Assembly (NCBI GenBank): GCA_013697465.1
Contig: JACCWU010000147.1
Location: 1-11,945, forward strand
DNA from: Actinomycetota bacterium
GTDB lineage: Bacteria > Actinomycetota > Thermoleophilia > Gaiellales > Gaiellaceae
Direction: 5' to 3'
Length of the DNA stretch: 11,945 bases
A program made the translations under genes and the position numbers. Below are positions 1 to 5,891 of this stretch, one piece after another (the first letter of the stretch is position 1; each line of letters opens with the position of its first letter). The notes under the pieces were generated by a model. That model ran no database searches. It was given only the letters and a program-made list of their open reading frames with translations, and was not told the origin of the DNA.

Positions 1-115
1 GGACACCCAAGCGGGCGATCACATCCACGTGCTTCGCGAAGAGCGCCGGGTCGACGCACAGAGGCGATGGACCGACCTCGATCGCGTGGTATGTGAGGAT
101 GAGCGCTCGTCCCAC
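1..115 (-). CDS. Polysaccharide deacetylase-like protein, N-terminal fragment (cut by left edge)
   Basis: Translating the minus strand from a GTG gives 38 residues before the window ends. They contain LILTYHAIE (residues 5-13) followed by GPSPLCVDPALFAKHVD. This is the typical first strand and first helix of NodB/CE4-type polysaccharide deacetylases, where the TYH segment is followed by a D-P-x-x-F-x-x-H pattern. Such proteins are often exported or membrane-associated and remove N- or O-acetyl groups from glycans; activity cannot be judged because the catalytic motifs lie off-window. I chose GTG 115 because GAGGG sits 7 nt upstream. The frame stays open further, with an ATG at 187 and a GTG at 199 as alternatives, but that extension does not look like the family. 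No signal peptide is visible with the chosen start. The gene diverges from the GT2 gene, consistent with a shared glycan locus. Confidence 0.7.
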   Translation of the reverse strand, partial: MGRALILTYHAIEVGPSPLCVDPALFAKHVDVIARLGV

Positions 116-131
116 TGGAATGCCCTCGAAA

Positions 132-160
132 AGCGTATGGACAGCCGCTCCGAGCGGCAA
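132..160 (-). promoter_or_regulatory. Candidate promoter with embedded palindrome in the divergent intergenic region
   Basis: On the minus strand, TTGCCG (155-160) and TACGCT (132-137) are separated by exactly 17 nt, a reasonable match to a housekeeping sigma-type -35/-10 pair (TTGACA/TANNNT). The spacer overlaps a perfect hyphenated palindrome, GCCGCTC-C-GAGCGGC, at 144-158, which could be an operator. The predicted transcription start would fall almost on the GAGGG before GTG 115, giving a leader of only about 10 nt. That weakens the call, unless the deacetylase gene starts elsewhere. On the plus strand I see only an isolated TACCAT (182-187) before the GT2 start, with no convincing -35. 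All of this is pattern matching by eye. Confidence 0.3.
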
Positions 161-212
161 TCCGACCTTTCGTCCAGGTCCTACCATCGGGGGCGGCACT
201 ACGATCCGTCGA

Positions 213-1133
213 GTGGCGAGGATCAGCGTGATCGTCCCGGCGACGAACGAGCCGGCCACGCTCGATGCCTGCACGCTGGCGATCCGCCAAGCAGCGGAGC
301 CGCCCGAGGAGCTGATCGTCGTCACGGAGGCGCCCGGGCCCGGCCCCGCGGCCGCACGAAACGAGGGCGCACGGCGTGCGATCGGCGACGTGCTCGTCTT
401 CGTCGACGCAGACGTCGTGGTGCACGAGGACGTCTTCGCGCGGATCCGCGCAGCATTCGACGGGGATGTGGGGCTCGCCGCGGTCTTCGGCTCATACGAC
501 GACAGTCCCACTGCCGACGGCGTCGTCACCGAGTTCCGGAACCTCCTGCACCACTTCGTGCACCAGTCGTCCCCCGGCGAGGCGACGACCTTCTGGGCCG
601 GCCTGGGCGCGATCCGGCGCGAGGTCTTCATGGCCGCAGGTGGATTCGACAGCCGGCGCTACCGGGAGCCGTCGGTCGAGGACATCGAGCTCGGGATGCG
701 ACTTTCGGAGGCCGGGCGGAAGGTTGTCCTCGACCCGGAGCTGCAAGGCACGCACCTCAAGACATGGAGTCTCGGCCAGATGCTGAAGACGGATCTCGTC
801 CGCCGCGGGATCCCTTGGGTCGAGCTTCTCCTCGAACGCGGCGGCTCTTCGCGCGCGCTGAATCTCGGCTGGCGGCACAGGTTGAGCGCGGCTCTGTCGC
901 TGCTCGCGGCCGGCGGGATCGCGACACGACGCGTGCACCTCGTTTGGGCGTCCGTCGTGGGCCTCGTCGCCCTCAACCGTCGTTTCTATGCGTTTCTCTG
1001 GCGGCGGCAGGGAGTCACGCGCGCGGCGACCGGAGTCCTGCTTCATGCGCTCCACCATCTGACCGCGGTGGCCTCGGTACCTGCCGCGCTGGTCGCTCGT
1101 CAGCTTCGGGCACGTCAGAACGACACTTCGTGA
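213..1133 (+). CDS. Glycosyltransferase family 2 (GT-A fold), membrane-anchored C-terminus
   Basis: 306 residues. The N-terminus ARISVIVPATNE is the first Rossmann-like strand of GT2 enzymes. A nucleotide-sugar-binding segment AAARNEGAR (47-54) is followed by the metal-binding DxD motif as DAD (65-67), and the acceptor-side acidic motif is SVEDIELG (154-161), with D157 the likely catalytic base. THLKTWSLGQMLKTD (180-194) is a conserved tail seen in actinobacterial GT2 proteins. Two hydrophobic stretches (about 224-255 and 272-296) suggest membrane anchoring facing a lipid-linked acceptor. It should transfer a sugar from an NDP donor; the sugar is unknown. GTG 213 is chosen because homology begins two residues later and longer starts (ATG 93 or 99) would run antisense through the divergent deacetylase and its leader. 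No strong ribosome site precedes GTG 213. Its stop overlaps the next start as GTGA. Confidence 0.9.
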   Translation: MARISVIVPATNEPATLDACTLAIRQAAEPPEELIVVTEAPGPGPAAARNEGARRAIGDVLVFVDADVVVHEDVFARIRAAFDGDVGLAAVFGSYDDSPTADGVVTEFRNLLHHFVHQSSPGEATTFWAGLGAIRREVFMAAGGFDSRRYREPSVEDIELGMRLSEAGRKVVLDPELQGTHLKTWSLGQMLKTDLVRRGIPWVELLLERGGSSRALNLGWRHRLSAALSLLAAGGIATRRVHLVWASVVGLVALNRRFYAFLWRRQGVTRAATGVLLHALHHLTAVASVPAALVARQLRARQNDTS

Positions 1134-2158
1134 CCGAGGCGAGCTCCATCGCCTCCGCGACGGCCCTCGTCTGTCCCTCGTGTCGAAGCTCGCTTGACCC
1201 TGGCATAAGCGGTCTCGGGTGCTCGGGTTGCGGACGGTCGTTTGCCGAGGTGAACGGCATCCCCGACCTTCGGCTCGAGTATGCGGACCCTTACAGCTCA
1301 CTCGGTGACGACCTGGCAGCGGCCGAAGCGCTCGCGGCCCGGTCCGGGGATCTCGACCTCCGAGGGCTTCTTCGCGAGCACTGGCGAATGACCGGCAAGC
1401 CGGACGAGCTCGCCGACCGCTTCGTCGCGCGTGACCTGGGCGCCGTGGAGCGGGCCGAGGTCTACGTCGAGGAGGTGGAGCGCCAGTTCGGGCGCGCGCT
1501 CGGTCCGGGCGACCGGGTGCTGGAGGTGGGCTGCGGCACCGCGGCGCTCGCAGCTGCAGCGGCCCGTCGCGGGTGCTCAGCGGTTGCCAGCGACGTGTCC
1601 ATGCGATGGCTCGTCCTCGCGCGAAAGCAGCTCGACGACCTCGGGCTGGGAGTGGAGCTCGTCTGCTGCGCGGCAGAGGCTCTGCCCTACCGAGCGGGTG
1701 CATACGACGTCGTCATCGCCGGCGACGTCGTCGAGCACGTTGCCGATCAGGGCCAGTTCACGCGCGAATGCGCACGGGCACTGCGGCCCGGAGGGGTGCT
1801 CTTCCTGGCCACTCCGAACCGATACTCGCTCGGTCTCGAGCCGCACGTCCGCCTCTGGGGTGTGGGGTTCCTTCCGCGCGGAGTCGCCAAGCGGTACGTC
1901 GCCCTCGTGCGCAAGGCGCCGTACGACCACGTACGGCTGCTCTCCTCCTTCGCTCTTCGGCGCATGCTGAAACGCGAGGGGTTTCGAGTCGTGATCGAGC
2001 CGCCCGAGGTGCCTGTGGCGTCGATGCGCCTTGCCTCGGGAGTCGAGCTTCGTCTGGTACGGCTGTACAACAGAGTTCGAAGGTTCCGCGCCGCCAGGAT
2101 CGGCCTGCTCGTCGTGGGGCCGTTCTTCTACGTGTTTGCCTCGAAAGGGGAGCGATGA
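1130..2158 (+). CDS. Class I SAM-dependent methyltransferase with N-terminal zinc ribbon
   Basis: 342 residues. The N-terminus carries two cysteine pairs, CPSC (15-18) and CSGC (31-34), followed by a small G-I-P-D-L stretch. This is the Trm112p-like zinc ribbon often fused to methyltransferases in glycan and secondary-metabolite loci. A Methyltransf_11/25-type domain follows: motif I LEVGCGTAAL (131-140), an acidic SAM ribose contact at ASD (153-155), DVVEHV (199-204) and the LRPGG turn (218-222). The C-terminal third, with basic and hydrophobic segments (about 240-262 and 323-337), may sit at the membrane. The likely role is methylation of a sugar or lipid-linked glycan intermediate; position and substrate cannot be told. 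GTG 1130 overlaps the GT2 stop (GTGA), so the two are probably translationally coupled, and the gene's own TGA overlaps the next ATG (ATGA). The frame is open far upstream, but that part is a shadow of the GT2 gene. Confidence 0.88.
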   Translation: MTEASSIASATALVCPSCRSSLDPGISGLGCSGCGRSFAEVNGIPDLRLEYADPYSSLGDDLAAAEALAARSGDLDLRGLLREHWRMTGKPDELADRFVARDLGAVERAEVYVEEVERQFGRALGPGDRVLEVGCGTAALAAAAARRGCSAVASDVSMRWLVLARKQLDDLGLGVELVCCAAEALPYRAGAYDVVIAGDVVEHVADQGQFTRECARALRPGGVLFLATPNRYSLGLEPHVRLWGVGFLPRGVAKRYVALVRKAPYDHVRLLSSFALRRMLKREGFRVVIEPPEVPVASMRLASGVELRLVRLYNRVRRFRAARIGLLVVGPFFYVFASKGER

Positions 2159-3213
2159 GGATCGGGTACCTGGGGCTCGGATGGGCTACGCGCGCGTTTC
2201 ACGTGCCGGCGCTCCGTCGTCAGGCCGGTGTCGAGGCGGTAGGCGGCTTCGACAGCTCGGCCGAGCAGCGAGCGTCGTGGGAGCGCGAGACGGGTCTCGC
2301 CAGTTACGACAGCTTTGCCGAGCTGATCGAGCAGGGTCGGCCGGACCTCGTCGTCGTCGCCACCCCGCCCGACTCTCACGCCGAGCTCTGCCTGCGCGCG
2401 CTCGAGGCGGGCAAGCACGTCTTCTGCGAGAAGCCGTTCGTCTCCACGGTCGCCGAGGCCGACCAGGTTCTCCTCGCGGCGGCCGAGGCCGGCCGCTTCG
2501 TTGCCGTGAACCACGAGTTCCGGGAGAAGCCAATCTTCAAAGCGCTCCAGGAGCGGATCGGCTCCTCGGAGTCCGGGCGGCTTGTGTTCTGCCAGGTGTG
2601 GCAGCTCATGGATCTCGCGCCCTGGGACGAGCCCGTCGCCTGGCGGGCCGCCATGCCCAATAGGAGCCTCTTCGAAGGCGGCGTTCATCTCGTCGACCTC
2701 GTCCTCACCCTCTTCGGTGAGAAACCGGCTGGGGTATACGCTCGGCACTCGAGCGGGCTCGAGCCCGGGCGGGATGCCGACGCCATCCACCTCGTCGTGC
2801 TCGAGTTCTCCGAGGGCCGTCTCGCGCAGATCACGATCGACCGCCTCTGCCCGGCGGCGACCCGCTATGTCGAGGTGCGGGCCGACTGCGAGCGCGAGTC
2901 GTTGCGCGCGTCTCTGGGGGGTCGCGCTCTCTTGCGGATCGGCATGAAGCGCGCCCAGCGCACCGGGATCAGGCTCGACGTGGGCGCCGGTGGGCTCGCC
3001 TGGGCCGAGCGTGGCACGAAGCGGAAGGTTCTCGCCCGCAACCCGCGCGACGCGGGCGCGGTCGGTACGGCACGGCTTCTCGCCCGCGTGCTCCAGGCCC
3101 TCCGAGAGGGTCGAGAACCCCCGTCGAGCGCCCGCGAGGCGCGCGACGTGCTCGAGGTCATCGAGGCTGCGTATCGCTCTGCCACGACCGGCGAGCGCAT
3201 CGCGCTCAGCTGA
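2155..3213 (+). CDS. Gfo/Idh/MocA family NAD(P)-dependent sugar oxidoreductase
   Basis: 352 residues, the usual length. The N-terminal Rossmann fold starts MRIGYLGLGWAT, a G-x-G-x-x-A variant of the dinucleotide-binding loop. VVVATPPDSHAE (66-77) and the hallmark CEKPF (91-95, catalytic K93) follow. The C-terminal domain has NHEFREKP (119-126) and EGGVHLVD (174-181), the G-G-x-H-x-x-D motif with H178 as the usual acid/base partner. Members interconvert hydroxyl and keto groups on sugars or inositols, or on nucleotide sugars (KijD10 is a sugar C-3 ketoreductase of this family). Beside a C-methyltransferase, a 3-ketoreductase role is attractive, but this is inference and a C-2 or C-3 dehydrogenase is equally possible. 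ATG 2155 overlaps the upstream TGA, and GGGGAG lies just before it. The last 8 bp overlap the convergent C-methyltransferase gene. Confidence 0.93.
   Translation: MRIGYLGLGWATRAFHVPALRRQAGVEAVGGFDSSAEQRASWERETGLASYDSFAELIEQGRPDLVVVATPPDSHAELCLRALEAGKHVFCEKPFVSTVAEADQVLLAAAEAGRFVAVNHEFREKPIFKALQERIGSSESGRLVFCQVWQLMDLAPWDEPVAWRAAMPNRSLFEGGVHLVDLVLTLFGEKPAGVYARHSSGLEPGRDADAIHLVVLEFSEGRLAQITIDRLCPAATRYVEVRADCERESLRASLGGRALLRIGMKRAQRTGIRLDVGAGGLAWAERGTKRKVLARNPRDAGAVGTARLLARVLQALREGREPPSSAREARDVLEVIEAAYRSATTGERIALS
3193..3207 (-). terminator. Candidate hairpin at the 3' end of the minus-strand cluster
   Basis: GAGCGC (3193-3198), a 3-nt loop and GCGCTC (3202-3207) form a perfect 6-bp GC-rich stem that overlaps the minus-strand stop codon. 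It is inside the last codons of the plus-strand oxidoreductase gene. There is no downstream T-tract on either strand, so this would be a U-less hairpin at best. In sequence this rich in GC, a short stem can occur by chance. Confidence 0.25.
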
Positions 3214-4429
3214 CGACTCTCGGTTCCGGGATCGGCAGGATGAACCTGCCGCCCCGCACCCGGTAGTCGTCCAGCTGGGCGATGATCTCGTCGGCGAAGT
3301 TCCAGGCGATCACGAGCACGTAGTCGGGCTGGGTCTCGAGCAGTCGCTCCACCGGGACGACGGGAATGTGCATCCCCGGCGTGAAGAGGCCATGCTTTAG
3401 CGGGTTGCGGTCAACGACGAAGTCGAGCGTCTCGGGCCCAATGCCGCAGTAGTTGAGCAACGTGTTCCCACGGGCGGAGGCTCCGTACCCCGCGACCGTC
3501 ATTCCTTCCTGCTCGAGGCCAGCGAGCAGCTCGACGAGCTGCTCCCGGAGTCGCTCCACTCGGGAACGAAAGGCGTCATAGGTCTCTGCCGAGAAGAGCC
3601 CGAGCCTCGTCTCCACGTCGATCAGCTCTTGGGACCGGCGGGAGACCGTCGGCCCGTCGCCGCGACGGCGTGCGAAGACTCGGAGCGAGCCGCCGTGCAC
3701 GGGAAGCTGTTCGACATCGAACACCTCTAGCCCGAAACGGCCGAGGTGGTCGACGAACGACTTGACCGTGAGCTGCGAGACGTGCTCGTGGTAGATCCCG
3801 TCGAACTGGTTCAACTCGACGATCTCCGACGCCGACGGCACCTCGACGATGAAGACGCCGTCGTCCGCGAGCAGCTTCGTCACGCCGTCGGTGAACGGGT
3901 CGAGGGTGCCGATGTGGTGGAAGGTGTTCGTCGTCACGACCACGGCCGCGGGACCGTGCTCGCTCCTGATCGACTCGGCGAGCTCCGACGTGAAGTACTC
4001 GTTGACGACCTCCACACCGCGTGCGCGGGCGAGCTCGGCGATGTTCGTCGCAGGGTCGATGCCGAGGGTCCGGCGGCCACTGTCGCCGAGGAACGAGAGG
4101 AAGAGGCCGTCGTTGCAGCCTATGTCGATCGTGAGGTCATCCGGCGAAGGAAGGAATTGTCTCGTCGCCACCTGCGCGAGCGCCTCGAAGTGCGCATGCA
4201 TTTGAGCGGACGTCGACGGGATGTAGACGTAGTGACGGAAGTAGCCGGGAGGCACCTGGTCAGCGACCTGGATGAGGCCGCAGTCGAGGCACACGTAGGC
4301 GTCGAGCGGGAATCGCGGCTCGGGCTGGTCGAGCTGATCCTCGGCGAGGAAGCCGTTGGCGAGCGGGTGGTTTCCGAGCGGAAGGAACAGGAGCAGGCGG
4401 TCGCTCGTGCATCCGCGACACGAGGTCAT
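3206..4429 (-). CDS. Sugar C-methyltransferase (TylCIII/NovU/TcaB9-type, three domains)
   Basis: 407 residues, full length for the family. The N-terminal zinc-binding domain shows C-x2-C (C4, C7) and C-x2-C (C47, C50), with LGNHPLANGFL (18-28) between them. The central SAM domain has IDIGCNDGLFL (101-111) and NTFHHI (168-173). YHEHVSQ (213-219) matches the Y-H-E-H signature whose tyrosine, glutamate and histidine are implicated in catalysis in TcaB9. The C-terminal Rossmann-like domain begins GYGASARGNTLLNYCG (314-329). Family members add a methyl carbon to an NDP-4-keto-6-deoxysugar, usually at C-3 (TylCIII, TcaB9) and in some cases C-5 (NovU), giving branched sugars. ATG 4429 is supported by GGGGGA 7 nt upstream and by an ATGA overlap with the preceding epimerase gene. 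It follows the epimerase and RmlC-like genes, as expected for one sugar pathway. The exact carbon cannot be assigned from sequence. Confidence 0.93.
   Translation of the reverse strand: MTSCRGCTSDRLLLFLPLGNHPLANGFLAEDQLDQPEPRFPLDAYVCLDCGLIQVADQVPPGYFRHYVYIPSTSAQMHAHFEALAQVATRQFLPSPDDLTIDIGCNDGLFLSFLGDSGRRTLGIDPATNIAELARARGVEVVNEYFTSELAESIRSEHGPAAVVVTTNTFHHIGTLDPFTDGVTKLLADDGVFIVEVPSASEIVELNQFDGIYHEHVSQLTVKSFVDHLGRFGLEVFDVEQLPVHGGSLRVFARRRGDGPTVSRRSQELIDVETRLGLFSAETYDAFRSRVERLREQLVELLAGLEQEGMTVAGYGASARGNTLLNYCGIGPETLDFVVDRNPLKHGLFTPGMHIPVVPVERLLETQPDYVLVIAWNFADEIIAQLDDYRVRGGRFILPIPEPRVVS
3233..3251 (+). terminator. Candidate intrinsic-like hairpin downstream of the plus-strand genes
   Basis: CGGCAGG (3233-3239), loop ATGAA and CCTGCCG (3245-3251) form a perfect 7-bp stem. 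It begins 20 nt after the stop of the Gfo/Idh gene and lies inside the 3' coding end of the convergent methyltransferase. No T-tract follows (the next bases are CCCCGCACC), so a classical terminator is not shown. U-less hairpins have been proposed as terminators in GC-rich actinobacteria. It is the best stop signal I can find for the plus-strand transcript. Confidence 0.35.
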
Positions 4430-5394
4430 GCTCGGGTCCCCCGCGCTTCCGCACGCCCGAGCCGCTCGAGCCACCAGTGGGCCGTGTCGGCGATCCTCGC
4501 CTCGAGGTCGAGGTCCGGATGCCACCCCAGGACAGCGGTTGCCAATGACGGGTCGGCGACGAGAATCGGGAGGTGCTCGTCGGCGCTCCCGGAGGCTCCG
4601 AAGCGCACGAGATCGGGGTCCCCGACGATCTCGGCGACGCCGAGCGCGAGCTCTCGGACGCTCGTGCCTCGTCCCGATCCGATGTGATAGACGGCGCCAC
4701 ACGCGGACGGGGACGCCGCGAGAGCATCGACGAATGCCCGGGCGGCGACGTCGACGTCGTTGAAGTCTCGAATCTGAGCGCCGTGTGTCACCTCGACCGC
4801 CTCGGAGCGCGACAGCCTCGCCACCAGCGTGGGGACCAGTCGCGACGCCTTCTCATAGCGTCCGAAGAGGTTGAACAGACGCAGATTCAGCCAGGGTACG
4901 CCAGCCGTCTGCGCGAGCTCGGGGAGAAGGCGATCCTCTCGCGCTTTGTTGAGCGCATATGGAGTGAACGGGGCGAGGGGCGCCGACTCGTTCAGCTGCT
5001 CCCCCGGCGCGAGAACCCACGCGCTCCCGACGTGCAGGAAGCGACCTTCCCCCGAGAGCCCAGCCAGGACGGTCTCCAGCGGGCCGCGCACGACCGCCTG
5101 GTCGTCTGCCTCGTACGCAGAGCCGTCCAGGACCGCGTGAACCACCGCACGCGGCCTGTGCGCTTGGAGCACGGCCTCGAGCGCACCTCGATCGTGGACG
5201 TCCGCGCGCTCGATCGACGAGGTTCCGTTCCGCGGGAGCGTCTCCAGCCTCTCGTCAGAGCCGCCGGGGCGGAGGAGGGCGACGACGTGCTCGACGGGCG
5301 CTCCGTCCCAGAAGCGAGCATCGCTCGACACCAGCCGGCGCACGATGGCAGAGCCGACGAATCCGCCGGCCCCGGTGACGAGGACGGTGCTCAC
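4426..5394 (-). CDS. NAD-dependent nucleotide-sugar epimerase/reductase (extended SDR)
   Basis: 322 residues. The N-terminus STVLVTGAGGFVGSAIV (2-18) contains the G-x-x-G-x-x-G NAD(P)-binding loop (G8, G11, G14). The S-Y-K catalytic set is visible as GSAW (S124) and YALNK (Y146, K150). LRLFNLFGRY (171-180) and RDFNDVDVAARAF (209-221) are the substrate-domain motifs of the NAD-epimerase/dehydratase group. The fold serves 4-epimerases, 4,6-dehydratases and 4-ketoreductases. Between an RmlC-like epimerase and a C-methyltransferase, a 4-ketoreductase acting on an NDP-4-keto-6-deoxysugar is the best guess (compare RmlD or TylCIV in role, not by close sequence). The D-E pair after the catalytic Thr that marks RmlB dehydratases is not seen: the segment reads GSAWVL. 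GTG 5394 overlaps the preceding TGA, and the gene's own stop overlaps the next ATG. Confidence 0.9.
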   Translation of the reverse strand: MSTVLVTGAGGFVGSAIVRRLVSSDARFWDGAPVEHVVALLRPGGSDERLETLPRNGTSSIERADVHDRGALEAVLQAHRPRAVVHAVLDGSAYEADDQAVVRGPLETVLAGLSGEGRFLHVGSAWVLAPGEQLNESAPLAPFTPYALNKAREDRLLPELAQTAGVPWLNLRLFNLFGRYEKASRLVPTLVARLSRSEAVEVTHGAQIRDFNDVDVAARAFVDALAASPSACGAVYHIGSGRGTSVRELALGVAEIVGDPDLVRFGASGSADEHLPILVADPSLATAVLGWHPDLDLEARIADTAHWWLERLGRAEARGTRA

Positions 5395-5891
5395 GCGTCT
5401 CGTCGCCAGTGGTACGGAAACTCGTTCGAGTAGGGATCGCGCCGATCGAGCTCTTCGGGGTCGTGGGGCTCGCTCGCGCAATTTGCGAGGATCGAGATCG
5501 GCTCTGCGAGCCCTTGGAAGCCATGCCAGATCCCGGGCGGGATGACCACCAGTGCGTACTCGTCCGGGCTGACGTCGATCTCCATCAGCTCGCCACGGGT
5601 CGGCGATTCCGGGCGATCGTCGTAGAGGACGATCTTGATGCGACCGTGGATGCACGCGTAGTTCGCGGTCAGCCGCCGATGGTTCTTCCAGGCCTTGACG
5701 ACGCCCGCGTACACGGTCGAGAAATAGATCTCGCCGAACTCCGTGAAGTGCGGATCGTCCGAGCGGAGCATGTGGTAGACAGCGCCGCGATCGTCCGCAA
5801 GCCGGGGGAGCGGCACGACCCGCACGCCTGCGATCGATCCAGGTTGCCCGCCGACGGGGCGGGCGCTCTCCGCCTCAGGCTCGAGCGACAC
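5391..5891 (-). CDS. RmlC-like cupin sugar epimerase (dTDP-4-dehydrorhamnose 3,5-epimerase family)
   Basis: About 166 residues, slightly short of typical RmlC (about 180). Recognisable blocks are GVRVVPLPRLADDRGAVYHML (split around 22-42), FGEIYFSTVYAGVVKAW (52-68), GRIKIVLYDDRPESPTRGE (83-101), the IPPGIWHGFQGL segment (117-128) and NCASEPHDPEE (137-147), matching the cupin barrel. The family epimerises C-3 and/or C-5 of NDP-4-keto-6-deoxysugars. Where classical RmlC has R-G-L-H with the catalytic His, this protein reads K-A-W-K (K69), with H71 two residues on, so the activity may be altered or use another base. GTG 5891 overlaps the end of the upstream glycosyltransferase by 17 bp. GTG 5825, just before VRVVPLP, is a possible alternative that would drop 22 residues of low-complexity N-terminus. 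Its TGA overlaps the SDR start as GTGA. Confidence 0.87.
   Translation of the reverse strand: MSLEPEAESARPVGGQPGSIAGVRVVPLPRLADDRGAVYHMLRSDDPHFTEFGEIYFSTVYAGVVKAWKNHRRLTANYACIHGRIKIVLYDDRPESPTRGELMEIDVSPDEYALVVIPPGIWHGFQGLAEPISILANCASEPHDPEELDRRDPYSNEFPYHWRRDA

Noticed and set aside
182..187. TACCAT as a plus-strand -10 element for the GT2 gene
   Set aside because: No acceptable -35 about 17 nt upstream. A TANNNT hexamer alone is too common to call.
93..212. N-terminal extension of the first GT2 from ATG 93 or 99
   Set aside because: The extra 40 residues are Pro/Gly/Thr-rich and unlike GT2 proteins, and would run antisense through the deacetylase start. The family fold begins at MARISVIVP from GTG 213.
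29..1129. Long upstream extension of the methyltransferase reading frame
   Set aside because: It lies wholly over the GT2 gene in another frame, is Arg/Gly-rich without any family motif, and methyltransferase similarity begins only at the zinc ribbon. GTG 1130 with a GTGA overlap is far better.
492..1703. 403-codon open frame on the minus strand
   Set aside because: Arg/Pro-rich, no recognisable motif, and opposite two well-supported genes: a GC-rich shadow frame.
4430..4702. Upstream extension of the C-methyltransferase frame
   Set aside because: It overlaps the epimerase gene and is Arg-rich without similarity; ATG 4429 has a ribosome site and starts precisely at the zinc-binding domain.
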